64,000 nucleotides of DNA from Mucilaginibacter_A sp964236465. Lineage in GTDB: Bacteria; Bacteroidota; Bacteroidia; Sphingobacteriales; Sphingobacteriaceae. Below, in pieces: positions 23,963-33,158 of this stretch. A program made the position numbers and the translations under genes. The stretch covers positions 1-64,000 of the forward strand of contig CAXSBZ010000004.1 of NCBI GenBank assembly GCA_964236465.1. Reading direction: 5' to 3'. The notes below the pieces were generated by a model that did no database searches, was not told the origin of the DNA, and was given only the letters and a program-made list of their open reading frames with translations. Every line of letters begins with the position of its first letter. Position 1 is the first letter of the stretch.

Positions 23963-26236
23963 ATGGCTTTTGATTTAAATATGATTCAGCAGGTTTACAA
24001 CCGCTACGGCAGCCGTATCGAGGCCGCCCGTAAAGCAGTTGGAAAACCGTTAACGCTTACTGAAAAAATCCTGTATTCACACCTTTCTGCCGGTGATCCT
24101 TCCCGCGAATTATTGCGTGGTGTTGATTACGTAGATTTTGCACCAGACCGTGTAGCTATGCAGGATGCTACGGCGCAAATGGCTCTTTTGCAGTTTATGC
24201 AAGCCGGCCGGCCGCAAGTTGCTGTACCTTCTACCGTACATTGTGATCACCTGATCCAGGCAAAAATTGGTGCCGAGGAAGATTTGGATACTGCCAAAAA
24301 CCAGAACAAAGAAGTTTACGATTTCCTTTCTTCAGTTTCTAATAAATATGGCATCGGATTTTGGAAACCCGGAGCTGGAATTATCCACCAAGTGGTACTG
24401 GAAAATTATGCTTTTCCGGGCGGGATGATGATCGGAACAGATTCGCACACGCCAAATGCCGGTGGTTTGGGCATGATTGCGATTGGTGTTGGCGGTGCTG
24501 ATGCCTGCGATGTAATGGCCGGATTGCCCTGGGAACTAAAATTCCCGAAATTAATTGGTGTTAAGTTAATCGGAAAACTTTCCGGCTGGGTTTCTGCCAA
24601 AGATGTAATTTTGAAAGTTGCCGGAATCCTGACTGTTAACGGTGGAACCGGAGCCATTGTAGAATATTTTGGCCCGGGTGCACGTTCCATTTCTGCAACC
24701 GGAAAAGGTACGATCTGTAATATGGGTGCCGAAATTGGTGCCACCACTTCTATTTTTGGTTATGATGAAAAATCAGAAGCGTATTTACAAGGAACCGAAC
24801 GTGCTGCCATTGCAGAATTGGCCAATGCCATCAAAGAACATTTAACCGGCGATGAAGAAGTTTATGCTAACCCGGAAGCTTATTTTGACCAGGTAATTGA
24901 AATTAACCTTTCTGAACTGGAGCCTTACGTCAACGGCCCGTTCACGCCGGATTTGGCTTGGCCGATTTCTAAATTTGCCGATGCCGTTCGGGAAAACCAA
25001 TGGCCAACTACTTTGGAAGTTGGTTTGATTGGTTCCTGCACCAATTCTTCTTATGAGGACATTACACGTGCAGCTTCTATCGCTACGCAAGCCATCAACA
25101 AAGGCTTAAAAACGAAAGCTGAGTTTACGGTTACGCCGGGATCAGAATTGGTGCGATATACCGTGAACCGCGATGGTTATTTAAATACTTTTGAAAATAT
25201 TGGCGGCGTAGTTTTGGCAAATGCCTGCGGACCTTGTATCGGCCAGTGGGCACGTCATACCAATGATCCAACGCGTAAAAACTCGATCATTACTTCATTT
25301 AACCGGAACTTTGCCAAACGCCAGGATGGTAATCCGAACACACATGCTTTTGTAGCTTCCCCGGAAATTGTTACGGCGTTTGCAATTGCCGGCGACCTGA
25401 CTTTCAACCCTTTAACCGATACTTTAACCAACGAAAGCGGCCAGCAAGTGATGCTGGACGAGCCGCAAGGTATTGAAATGCCGATCAAAGGTTTTGCGGT
25501 AGAAGATGCCGGTTATCAGGCTCCTGCGATTGACGGCAGTACGGTTGAAGTGAAAGTTCGTCCGGATTCTGACCGTTTGCAATTGCTTGATCCGTTTAAA
25601 GCTTGGGAAGGTACCGATCTTTTGGGTTTGAAATTACTGATTAAAGCTAAAGGAAAATGTACAACTGACCATATTTCGATGGCTGGCCCCTGGTTAAAAT
25701 ATCGTGGCCACTTGGATAATATTTCCAACAATATGCTGATTGGCGCAATCAATTTTTTCAACCTGAAATCTGATACCGTAAAAAACGAACTGACCGGCGA
25801 ATATGGCCCGGTTCCGGCAACGCAACGGGCTTATAAAGCTTTAGGAATTGGCAGCATTGTGGTGGGTGATGAAAATTATGGTGAAGGTTCATCACGCGAA
25901 CATGCCGCCATGGAACCGCGCCATTTAGGTGTCCGGGCAATTTTGGTAAAATCTTTTGCCCGTATCCACGAAACCAACTTGAAAAAACAAGGAATGCTGG
26001 GTTTAACTTTTGCAGATAAAGAAGATTACAACAAGATCCTGGAAGATGATACTTTTGATATTATCGGCCTGAACCAATTTGCGCCAGGCAGCCAGTTAAA
26101 AATTGTTTTGCACCATCTGGATGGTTCTCAGGAAACTTTCCCGGTAAACCATACTTACAATGCACAGCAGATTGAGTGGTTTAAAGCTGGCGGTGCTTTG
26201 AATATTATCCGCAGGCAACAAAAAAATGTAGTGTAA
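23963..26236 (+). CDS. Aconitate hydratase (mitochondrial-type)
   Basis: Interconverts citrate and isocitrate in the TCA cycle. 757 residues, the length of mitochondrial-type aconitases rather than the about 890 of AcnA. Active-site and [4Fe-4S] blocks: VPSTVHCDHLI, GTDSHTPNAGG, GSCTNSSYED (cluster Cys), ANACGPCIGQW (two cluster Cys), GEGSSREHAAMEPRHLG (swivel domain). The stop TAA forms the start of a B-type motif copy (26232-26246). Functions with sucABD in the same window, though not in one operon. Confidence 0.96.
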   Translation: MAFDLNMIQQVYNRYGSRIEAARKAVGKPLTLTEKILYSHLSAGDPSRELLRGVDYVDFAPDRVAMQDATAQMALLQFMQAGRPQVAVPSTVHCDHLIQAKIGAEEDLDTAKNQNKEVYDFLSSVSNKYGIGFWKPGAGIIHQVVLENYAFPGGMMIGTDSHTPNAGGLGMIAIGVGGADACDVMAGLPWELKFPKLIGVKLIGKLSGWVSAKDVILKVAGILTVNGGTGAIVEYFGPGARSISATGKGTICNMGAEIGATTSIFGYDEKSEAYLQGTERAAIAELANAIKEHLTGDEEVYANPEAYFDQVIEINLSELEPYVNGPFTPDLAWPISKFADAVRENQWPTTLEVGLIGSCTNSSYEDITRAASIATQAINKGLKTKAEFTVTPGSELVRYTVNRDGYLNTFENIGGVVLANACGPCIGQWARHTNDPTRKNSIITSFNRNFAKRQDGNPNTHAFVASPEIVTAFAIAGDLTFNPLTDTLTNESGQQVMLDEPQGIEMPIKGFAVEDAGYQAPAIDGSTVEVKVRPDSDRLQLLDPFKAWEGTDLLGLKLLIKAKGKCTTDHISMAGPWLKYRGHLDNISNNMLIGAINFFNLKSDTVKNELTGEYGPVPATQRAYKALGIGSIVVGDENYGEGSSREHAAMEPRHLGVRAILVKSFARIHETNLKKQGMLGLTFADKEDYNKILEDDTFDIIGLNQFAPGSQLKIVLHHLDGSQETFPVNHTYNAQQIEWFKAGGALNIIRRQQKNVV

Positions 26237-26260
26237 AAACAGCATCATATCCATCAAATA

Positions 26261-26293
26261 GAAAAAGCCCTTGAAAGTTCAGGGGCTTTTTCT
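26261..26293 (+). terminator. Aconitase terminator
   Basis: GAAAAAGCCCTTGAA and the complementary TTCAGGGGCTTTTTC form a strong stem; a T-rich tract follows. The PKD-protein gene starts only 29 bp later. Confidence 0.85.
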
Positions 26294-26321
26294 ATTTTAG
26301 AGAAGATTTCAGCCCAAAATT

Positions 26322-28892
26322 TTGAAGCGTAAACTGATACTTCTTTTATCGATGTTTTTTTGGTTTGCTGTTGCAAAAGCACAGGCACCGGCAAATGATA
26401 ATTGCTCCGGTGCGATCACACTTACAAACTTATCAGGATTTTGTTCTGCGGCTGCGGCTTATAGTAACGTAAATGCAACTGCAGGCAGCTTGGCAAAATC
26501 TCAAGCTTGGCCATCCGCAGGCAATGATGTTTGGTTTAAATTTACCGCTACTGCTTTTGATGTAAATATTTCTGTTACCGGAAACGAAAATGGCAACGGA
26601 ACATTAGTTTTACCGCTCGTAGCTTTATATACTACAACTGATTGCTTAAGTTTTTCGGAAATGGTCGGTTCAAATTCTAATGGTGCAACCGTTGGCACTA
26701 TCTATAAAGGTGGGTTAACTATTGGACAAACTTATTATATTCGTGTTAGTGCCGATGCTAACAGTACTGGTACGTTTAAATTATGTATCAACAATTATAA
26801 TCCAGTTCTTAAACCTGGCCAGGATTACATCACAGCTTCCATAATATGTACTAAAGATATTTTTACGCAAACCAACGTTTCCGGTGCAGGTTCAAATAAC
26901 CGGGAATCCGCTGGGACTTGCTTGGATGTGAACTCCCGAAACGGGCCGATTGAAGCCAATACTGCGTGGTATAAATGGACCGCTGCTAATAACGGAACCT
27001 TAACTTTTACCATTTCACCTACCGTATCAGGTGATGATATTGACTGGGTTTTGTACGATTTAGGCACAAGCGGAAGTGCAAGTAACGTAAATGCAGCAAA
27101 TGCGATCCGTTGCGCTTCCGGTAGCGGCGTTAATTGTACTCCTTTTTATAACCAAACTGGTCTGAATTTAACCTCTACAGATATATCAGAAACCTTTGGC
27201 TGTGTGCCCGGACAAGATGGTTTCGTAAAATACATAGATATGATCCAGGGACATGTTTATGCTTTGCTCATCAATAATTTTTCCAGTGGAAATAACGGAT
27301 TTACCATTTCTTTTGCAGGAAGCGGTACAACCGGAACTTTTCTTGGCCCAACAGCTGCGCTGGACGAGCAGGTAAATAATGGCTGCACTCAAAACCCCAG
27401 CTTTACATTCACAAATAAATCAACTAACTACACCAGTATTTCCTGGCTTTTTGGCGATGGGGCCAGCCAAGCCACCGCAACAGGTGATGGCCCTTATACG
27501 ATTACTTACAATACACCAGGAACTAAAACTGTTGTGATACAAGCTACCAGTGCGCAAGGTTGTGTTACAGTTGCTTACAAAACTTTTAACGTTCCGCTTA
27601 AACCAACTACACCCTTACTTTTATCCGCTAAAAACAGCTATTGCCTGGGCGATAACCTGATTATAAAATCTAATGCCACAACCAGCGGAACTACTTATAA
27701 CTGGCAAGGGCCAAATGCCTTTACTTCAACAGATTCTGTCGTTACCATTCCGCTTACCAGCTACAATCAATCTGGCATTTATAAATTAGTCATTAACCAA
27801 AATGGTTGCAGCAGTGATACAGCTTCCATCACCATTCCGGCCATTGGCAAAACGCCTGTTTTAGATTTTACCATCACGACCAACAATCTTTGCTCCACAC
27901 AACAAAGTTTTACCATTACCAATAATTCTACCGATTATACTATTTTAAACTGGGATTTTGGCAAAGATGCCAGTATCACTGGTGCCACCGGCAATGGGCC
28001 GTTCACCGTTACTTATTCTTCTTACGGCGATAAAACAATTACCTTAAACGCAACCGGAGATAAAGGTTGCACAACTGTTTTATCCAAAACCGCTGCGTTT
28101 CCGCAAAAGCCGATCATTGTTTATCCGCTCAATAAATTGGCCGGCCCGTACTGCATTGGTGATACCATTATCATGAGTACGCCGTCACAAGCCAATACAA
28201 TCTATAGCTGGACCGGCCCCAATAATTTTACTTCCAGCCAAGCTCAAATTCGGGTTCCAATCACAGGGACATCCGTTGCAGGGACTTATACACTAATTAT
28301 TACACAAGGTTTATGTTCCAGCGATCCGGTTTCTACCACCATCAATGCTTCGGATATTACCGCGGTTCCGGTTGCAGCTTTTGATGCTTCGCCGGTAATT
28401 CCGGGAACTGGTGCGGTGCCGCTAACAGTTTCATTTACAAACCTTTCTACTAATGCGGATAGTTATTTGTGGGATTTTGGTGACGGCACAACTTCAACCT
28501 TAAAAAATCCACAACATTTGTACACGACTAAAGGAAGCTTCACCGTAAAACTTACCGCAACCAATAAAGGTGCCTGCAGCAATACAATTTCGTTAGGAAA
28601 ACTGGTGTTGCGTTACGACATAACCATTTTCATCCCAAATACCTTTACCCCAAACAGTGATGCCATCAACGATGATTTTGGGGTGAAAATTACCAATTTG
28701 AAAAATTATCGCATCCAGATTTTTAACCGTTACGGACAGCAATTGTACGAAGCCAAAGATATTTTAAAACGCTGGGACGGTTTTTACAACGCCCAGCCCG
28801 TGCCTGTGGGAACTTATTATTACGTAATTACGGGTACAACTTTAAATGATGATGCTTTGAAAGAAGCTGGTTATGTAACGGTTTTAAGGTGA
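26322..28892 (+). CDS. Secreted PKD-domain protein with type-B T9SS C-terminal domain
   Basis: 856 residues. Using TTG at 26322 gives a full signal peptide (KRKLILLLSMFFWFAVAKA); the next start, ATG 26352, would lose its charged n-region. Regions in order: two beta-rich segments (about 20-170 and 180-340), PKD-like domains (SFTFTNKSTNYTSISWLFGD, ISWLFGDGAS and again near 730-790 YLWDFGDGTTS), Ig-like segments with paired Cys, and a gliding-motility-type C-terminal domain (FIPNTFTPNSDAINDDFGV ... IQIFNRYGQQLYEAKD). It is exported by the type IX secretion system and displayed at the surface. A motif copy (26336-26350) codes for the hydrophobic core of the signal peptide, and another (28891-28905) overlaps the stop TGA. 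Confidence 0.85.
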   Translation: MKRKLILLLSMFFWFAVAKAQAPANDNCSGAITLTNLSGFCSAAAAYSNVNATAGSLAKSQAWPSAGNDVWFKFTATAFDVNISVTGNENGNGTLVLPLVALYTTTDCLSFSEMVGSNSNGATVGTIYKGGLTIGQTYYIRVSADANSTGTFKLCINNYNPVLKPGQDYITASIICTKDIFTQTNVSGAGSNNRESAGTCLDVNSRNGPIEANTAWYKWTAANNGTLTFTISPTVSGDDIDWVLYDLGTSGSASNVNAANAIRCASGSGVNCTPFYNQTGLNLTSTDISETFGCVPGQDGFVKYIDMIQGHVYALLINNFSSGNNGFTISFAGSGTTGTFLGPTAALDEQVNNGCTQNPSFTFTNKSTNYTSISWLFGDGASQATATGDGPYTITYNTPGTKTVVIQATSAQGCVTVAYKTFNVPLKPTTPLLLSAKNSYCLGDNLIIKSNATTSGTTYNWQGPNAFTSTDSVVTIPLTSYNQSGIYKLVINQNGCSSDTASITIPAIGKTPVLDFTITTNNLCSTQQSFTITNNSTDYTILNWDFGKDASITGATGNGPFTVTYSSYGDKTITLNATGDKGCTTVLSKTAAFPQKPIIVYPLNKLAGPYCIGDTIIMSTPSQANTIYSWTGPNNFTSSQAQIRVPITGTSVAGTYTLIITQGLCSSDPVSTTINASDITAVPVAAFDASPVIPGTGAVPLTVSFTNLSTNADSYLWDFGDGTTSTLKNPQHLYTTKGSFTVKLTATNKGACSNTISLGKLVLRYDITIFIPNTFTPNSDAINDDFGVKITNLKNYRIQIFNRYGQQLYEAKDILKRWDGFYNAQPVPVGTYYYVITGTTLNDDALKEAGYVTVLR

Positions 28893-28909
28893 TAAAAGAA
28901 GTATCATTC

Positions 28910-28943
28910 CAAATTGGTTTATCTATATTACTGAACCAATTTG
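28910..28943. terminator. Hairpin after the PKD-protein gene
   Basis: CAAATTGGTT (28910-28919) and AACCAATTTG (28934-28943) form a perfect 10-bp stem with a 14-nt loop. The T run is weak, so termination is possible but not certain. Confidence 0.5.
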
Positions 28944-29002
28944 ATTATGGAAGATGGAATAAAACTATAGTTCTTTGAAAACTGATAATAACATTTAGAT
29001 TT

Positions 29003-29106
29003 TACACCGATAAAAACAGCATCAACAAAAAAGCCTTTTGAAATAAATTCAAAAGGCTTTTGTATTTTATGTAGATAAAAGAAATGGTTACCAAAAGCTA
29101 ATCGAT
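29003..29106. repeat. Duplicated motif-terminator cassette, left (decayed) copy
   Basis: Order: B-type motif copy (29009-29023), hairpin with stem AAAAGCCTTTTGAA / TTCAAAAGGCTTTT, a degenerate motif (GATAAAAGAAATGG), then TTACCAAAAGCTAAT resembling the symporter's 3' end TTACCACCAGATAGAAT. The right copy at 29578-29680 has the same order. The YoeB module lies between them. Confidence 0.7.
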
Positions 29107-29349
29107 TCAATAATGTCCCTTCAAGAAAAAAATTCTTATCGAATTATCAAATACGTCATAAACAATACGATGTTCGGCATTTATGCGTCTTGACCACTTT
29201 CCGGCCAACTCATATTTTAACGCTTCTGGCTTACCAATACCCTCAAATGGGTTTTGCTGCATGTCGTTTATCAGCAACTGGATCTTTTTTTGAATCTGTT
29301 TATTACCGGAGTTATTCCAGTATTTGAGATCGTTTAAAGCTTGTGGCAT
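29107..29349 (-). CDS. YoeB-family mRNA interferase toxin
   Basis: 80 residues. The block GIGKPEALKYELAGKWSRRINAEHRIVYDVFD with C-terminal FLKGHY is the Txe/YoeB signature (Glu, Arg, His, Tyr active residues). The called ATG may be internal: the frame upstream encodes FVEVIY, which also matches the family N-terminus, but no ATG/GTG/TTG is present there. It is the second gene of the pair; toxin expected to cleave mRNA on ribosomes. Confidence 0.88.
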   Translation of the reverse strand: MPQALNDLKYWNNSGNKQIQKKIQLLINDMQQNPFEGIGKPEALKYELAGKWSRRINAEHRIVYDVFDNSIRIFFLKGHY

Positions 29350-29360
29350 GTATATTACTT

Positions 29361-29552
29361 CTACAAATCTTCGGTTGCAATTTTAGTGCCTTTGCCATTT
29401 TTGTAATCCTCTTCGCCTTGGCGTACTTTGGCAACAGCATCTGCATTGTAATAATTTTTTTCAGTTTTGAATTTAACTTTTAAGGCCTTGGCAAAAGCTT
29501 TTATAGCACTTAACTGTTCTTTATTTTCAGGCAATAAGAGGATTGTTTCCAT
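29361..29552 (-). CDS. Antitoxin of the YoeB module (DUF2683-like)
   Basis: 63 residues, 11 bp upstream of the toxin start. The N-terminal METILLLPENKEQLSAIKAF region forms a predicted beta-alpha start; the C-terminal part is charged (RQGEEDYKNGKGTKIATEDL), like antitoxins that wrap the toxin. The pair sits between two copies of a motif-terminator cassette. Confidence 0.75.
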   Translation of the reverse strand: METILLLPENKEQLSAIKAFAKALKVKFKTEKNYYNADAVAKVRQGEEDYKNGKGTKIATEDL

Positions 29553-29577
29553 AATTTTTAGTGTTTAAAAATACCAA

Positions 29578-29680
29578 TTTTACATCTATAAAAGAAGCAT
29601 CAACAAAAAAGCCTCTTGAAATCAATCAAAAGGCTTTTACATTTTATACCGATAAAAGAAGTATTACCACCAGATAGAAT
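29578..29680. repeat. Duplicated motif-terminator cassette, right (intact) copy
   Basis: Order: A-type motif copy (29587-29601), terminator (29604-29640) with stem AAAAAAGCCTCTTGA / TCAAAAGGCTTTT, A-type motif copy (29651-29665), then the symporter stop codon. Same order as 29003-29106, but the first motif is of A type here and B type there. Confidence 0.75.
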
Positions 29681-31331
29681 AAATGGCAACTAATAAACCA
29701 CATATGATTAAACTTCCAGCAGTAAAAGATGGTGTTACGCGGAACATTTTAGTATCTACTTCCAAACCATTAAAACGTTCGCCTTTGCTGTTTTCTATCA
29801 TGCTAATGATATACATTACCACAATACAGATTATGAAAACAATGCCCATCCGGTCTAGGAAAGGAATTTCATAAACGCCATTTACCTCTTTAGAGAAACC
29901 AATTGGTGATAGGAAAGAAAGGTTGACCAACATTGGCAGCACTTTAAGGGTGCATGACAATAAAAAACCACCAATTGTAGCAAACATCGCTGCATTAGAG
30001 GTAGTTTTTTTCCAAAAGAAGCCTAACAAAAACATAGCGAAAATACCTGGAGAAACGAATCCCGTATATTCCTGAATGTACTGGAAACCGCCTTTTTTAT
30101 CAATACCCAAATACGGAGAAATAAGAATGCCCAAGAACATGGCAACAACTACAGTAACCTTACCCACATTTACCAAATTTTTCTCTGAAGCAGCGGGTTT
30201 AATATGGTTTTTATAAATATCAAGTGTGAAAATAGTAGAAATACTGTTGATCTTGCCTGCAAGTGATGCCACAATTGCTGCTGTTAAAGCTGCGAAAGAT
30301 AATCCTTTAAAGCCCGTTGGTAGTAAATCTAATAATACTGGATAAGCACGGTCAGGATTCAATTCTCCACCTTGCATCATTTCAGTATGAAACATATCCT
30401 GTTTATATAAAACATAAGCTGCAATACCTGGCAATACTACAATAATTGGCATCATCATCTTCAAAAATGCCGCAAAAAGCAAACCACCACGAGCTGTTTT
30501 TAAATCAGCACCCAAAGCACGTTGGGTAATATATTGGTTACACCCCCAATAATTCAGGTTTACGATCCACATACCACCAATTAAAACCGACAAGCCTGGC
30601 AAATCCATATAATTTGGGTTGTCACGCTTTAGGATCATGTGAAAATGATCGTTGGCTTGATGTACCATCATTTTTAAACCATTTAGAGTACCGGTTACAT
30701 GAAATTTATCAGCAACTAAGTTTAAAGCGATATAAGTAGTAACCAATCCTCCTAAAATCAAAAAGAAAACCTGAATCACATCTGTAAAACCAATTACCTT
30801 CATTCCACCCAATGCAATTATGATAGCAAAAATGGCCAATCCAAACATACAAACCTGAAAGTTAACCCCAGAAATACTGTTTAAAGCTAATGCACCTAAG
30901 TATAAAATAGAAGTTAAATTAACTACCACATATAGTAGAAGCCAAAAAACTGCCATAATCATAGCTACCGTTCCATTATACCGTTGCTTTAAAAACTGCG
31001 GCATAGTAAATATCTTATTCTTGAGATAAACAGGAATGAAGAATACTGCCACAATGATTAGCGTAAGGGCAGCCATAAATTCGTAAGTAGAGATAGCCAA
31101 GCCCATCTTGAAACCATTTCCGCTCATTCCAATAAATTGTTCGGCAGAGATATTAGAGGCAATTAATGAGGAGCCAATTGCCCACCATGTGAGTGATCCT
31201 TCAGCCAAAAAATAATCTTTTGAGTTAGAAACCGCTGTTCTTTTGCGTTGGTAAATCCACCAACCATAAAGGGCGACAATTAAAAAGTAAATCAGGAATA
31301 CAGCGTAATCTGGTGTGTGAAGTCTATTCAT
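29664..31331 (-). CDS. Sodium/solute symporter (SSS family)
   Basis: 555 residues, about 13-14 transmembrane helices. The start MNRLHTPDYAVFLIYFLIVALYGWW and the blocks WWAIGSSLIASNISAEQFIGMSGNG (Na+ site), GYTGFVSPG-like segment (EYTGFVSPGIFAMFLLGFFW) and KINSISTIFTLDIYK are typical of SglT/sialate-type carriers. A sugar substrate is likely, but not provable. The stop codon abuts a dispersed-motif copy (29651-29665). Confidence 0.9.
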   Translation of the reverse strand: MNRLHTPDYAVFLIYFLIVALYGWWIYQRKRTAVSNSKDYFLAEGSLTWWAIGSSLIASNISAEQFIGMSGNGFKMGLAISTYEFMAALTLIIVAVFFIPVYLKNKIFTMPQFLKQRYNGTVAMIMAVFWLLLYVVVNLTSILYLGALALNSISGVNFQVCMFGLAIFAIIIALGGMKVIGFTDVIQVFFLILGGLVTTYIALNLVADKFHVTGTLNGLKMMVHQANDHFHMILKRDNPNYMDLPGLSVLIGGMWIVNLNYWGCNQYITQRALGADLKTARGGLLFAAFLKMMMPIIVVLPGIAAYVLYKQDMFHTEMMQGGELNPDRAYPVLLDLLPTGFKGLSFAALTAAIVASLAGKINSISTIFTLDIYKNHIKPAASEKNLVNVGKVTVVVAMFLGILISPYLGIDKKGGFQYIQEYTGFVSPGIFAMFLLGFFWKKTTSNAAMFATIGGFLLSCTLKVLPMLVNLSFLSPIGFSKEVNGVYEIPFLDRMGIVFIICIVVMYIISMIENSKGERFNGLEVDTKMFRVTPSFTAGSLIICGLLVAIYSIWW

Positions 31332-31480
31332 TTCTAATTTAGGTTTAAAGGCGACAATTTAGGGATTAAATGTAATTTATCAGCAACCAATAGTACAATC
31401 CGGTATTATTTTTATTTACAGATTCAATTTATCCGGCCAGTCAGATATGTAATTTAATCCGTTGACCAACTGATTATTAA

Positions 31481-31516
31481 ACAATAAAGGCTTGAAAATT
31501 CAAGCCTTTATTGTTT
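31481..31516. terminator. Terminator between sucB and the symporter gene
   Basis: ACAATAAAGGCTTGAA (31481-31496) and TTCAAGCCTTTATTGT (31499-31514) pair perfectly with a 2-nt gap. It ends the sucAB transcript (leftward); T/A runs on both sides allow two-way action. Confidence 0.85.
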
Positions 31517-31532
31517 TGTGTCGATACTGTTT

Positions 31533-33134
31533 TTATACACCTAAAAGCAACCTGGCCGGATCTTCCAGCAATTGCTTTACGCGGACCAAGAAACTCACAG
31601 ATTCTCTTCCGTCCACAATGCGGTGGTCATAAGATAATGCCAAGTACATCATCGGCCGGATGACTACTTGTCCGTTTACTGCAACCGGTCGCTCAATAAT
31701 ATTGTGCATACCCAAAATAGCAGATTGCGGCGCATTGATGATTGGTGTGGATAACATCGACCCAAAAACGCCACCATTTGTGATGGTGAAAGTTCCGCCG
31801 GTCATTTCTTCAATGGTCAATTTGCTTTCACGGGCTTTTCCGGCTAAAGCAACAATGGCTTTTTCAATTTCTGCCAAACTCATGGCATCTGCATTACGAA
31901 TGATTGGCACAACCAAACCTTTCGGCGCAGAAACAGCAATGGAAATATCAGCAAAATCGCTGTAAACCACTTCTTCACCTTCAATCCGGGCACCAACAGA
32001 CGGCCAATCTTTCAAAGCTTCGGTAACGGCTTTGGTAAAAAAAGACATAAACCCTAAACCAACCTGGTGTTTTTCTTTAAATTTATCTTTGTATTTGGTA
32101 CGCAATTCCATGATCGGCTGCATATCTACTTCGTTAAAAGTAGTGAGCATAGCGGTTTCATTTTTCACGGCAACCAACCGTTTTGCAACCGTTTTGCGCA
32201 GGGAAGACATTTTTTCACGACGCTCTCCACGGCTTCCGGCAACTACAGGCTGAGGTGCTGGTGCAATTGATTTTGCAGGAGCAGGAGCCGGAGCTGGTTT
32301 ACTTTCCGTTTTTGCGGCAGGTTTTGGTGCTTCTGCTTTCAGTGCGTCTTCTTTGGTGATCCTTCCGCCAACGCCATTTCCATTGATACTACTTCCGTCC
32401 AAACCTTTTTCAGCCAAAATTTTTGCTGCGGCCGGAGAAGGAACTCCGGAGGCATAAGTTTTAGGCTGATCGTTGCCAGCAGCGATTTCTGCATGTTCCG
32501 ATACTTCTTTTATCGGTGTTTTTTCTGTTTGGGGTGCACCTGCACTGGCAGCAATTTTACCAACCAAAGTCCCGATGATCACCACTTCACCTTCTTGTGT
32601 GATGATAGAAAGTTTGCCTGCACTTTCAGCATTCAGCTCAAATGTGGCTTTGTCTGATTCCAGTTCGGCCAGCGGCTCGTCCATTTCTACCTCATCACCG
32701 TCTTTTTTCATCCATTTGGTTAAGGTAACTTCCTGGATTGATTCGCCAACGGCAGGAATCCTAATATCAAGATCCTGGGCAATTGGTGCTTTGGCAACTT
32801 GCGGTGCATCCGCTCCGGCAGGTTCTATGGTGGGCGATACTTCTTTTACCGGTGCTTTTTCGGTAGGTGCTATTTCGGTAGGCGCAATTGGTTGTCCGTC
32901 TGTAGCTTCAATATTGCAAACAACAGCTCCAATGGCCAAAACATCACCTTCTTTGGCGGTTGTTCTAAGTGTTCCGGCAGCTTCAGCAGTCAATTCAAAG
33001 GTAGCTTTGTCTGATTCCAACTCGGCAATAACATCATCCATTTCTACATGGTCGCCATCGTTTTTTACCCAATTTGATAAAGTTACTTCAGAAATGGATT
33101 CGCCAACCGGCGGAACTTTGATCGCTAAACTCAT
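31533..33134 (-). CDS. sucB: 2-oxoglutarate dehydrogenase E2, dihydrolipoyl succinyltransferase
   Basis: 533 residues. Two lipoyl domains, each with the lipoylated lysine in LESDKATFEL (about residues 43 and 165), joined by Pro/Ala/Glu-rich linkers. A peripheral-subunit-binding domain (about 228-262; PSPAAAKILAEKG ... GGRITKEDAL) and the acyltransferase core end with SYDHRIVDGRE, which carries the catalytic His. Two A-type motif copies (32500-32514, 32836-32850) encode PIKEV/PVKEV in the linkers, and a B-type copy (31523-31537) provides the stop codon. Follows sucA by 24 bp. Confidence 0.96.
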   Translation of the reverse strand: MSLAIKVPPVGESISEVTLSNWVKNDGDHVEMDDVIAELESDKATFELTAEAAGTLRTTAKEGDVLAIGAVVCNIEATDGQPIAPTEIAPTEKAPVKEVSPTIEPAGADAPQVAKAPIAQDLDIRIPAVGESIQEVTLTKWMKKDGDEVEMDEPLAELESDKATFELNAESAGKLSIITQEGEVVIIGTLVGKIAASAGAPQTEKTPIKEVSEHAEIAAGNDQPKTYASGVPSPAAAKILAEKGLDGSSINGNGVGGRITKEDALKAEAPKPAAKTESKPAPAPAPAKSIAPAPQPVVAGSRGERREKMSSLRKTVAKRLVAVKNETAMLTTFNEVDMQPIMELRTKYKDKFKEKHQVGLGFMSFFTKAVTEALKDWPSVGARIEGEEVVYSDFADISIAVSAPKGLVVPIIRNADAMSLAEIEKAIVALAGKARESKLTIEEMTGGTFTITNGGVFGSMLSTPIINAPQSAILGMHNIIERPVAVNGQVVIRPMMYLALSYDHRIVDGRESVSFLVRVKQLLEDPARLLLGV

Positions 33135-33158
33135 ATTATTTAAAACTATATTTTAGGG

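Noticed and set aside
28928..29110. 60-codon minus-strand frame downstream of the YoeB gene
   Set aside because: It consists of the terminator cassette and hairpin sequence; no start context or family.
32473..33156. 227-codon plus-strand frame opposite sucB
   Set aside because: Antisense to the lipoyl domains and linkers of sucB; Ala/Ser-rich because of the codon bias on the other strand.
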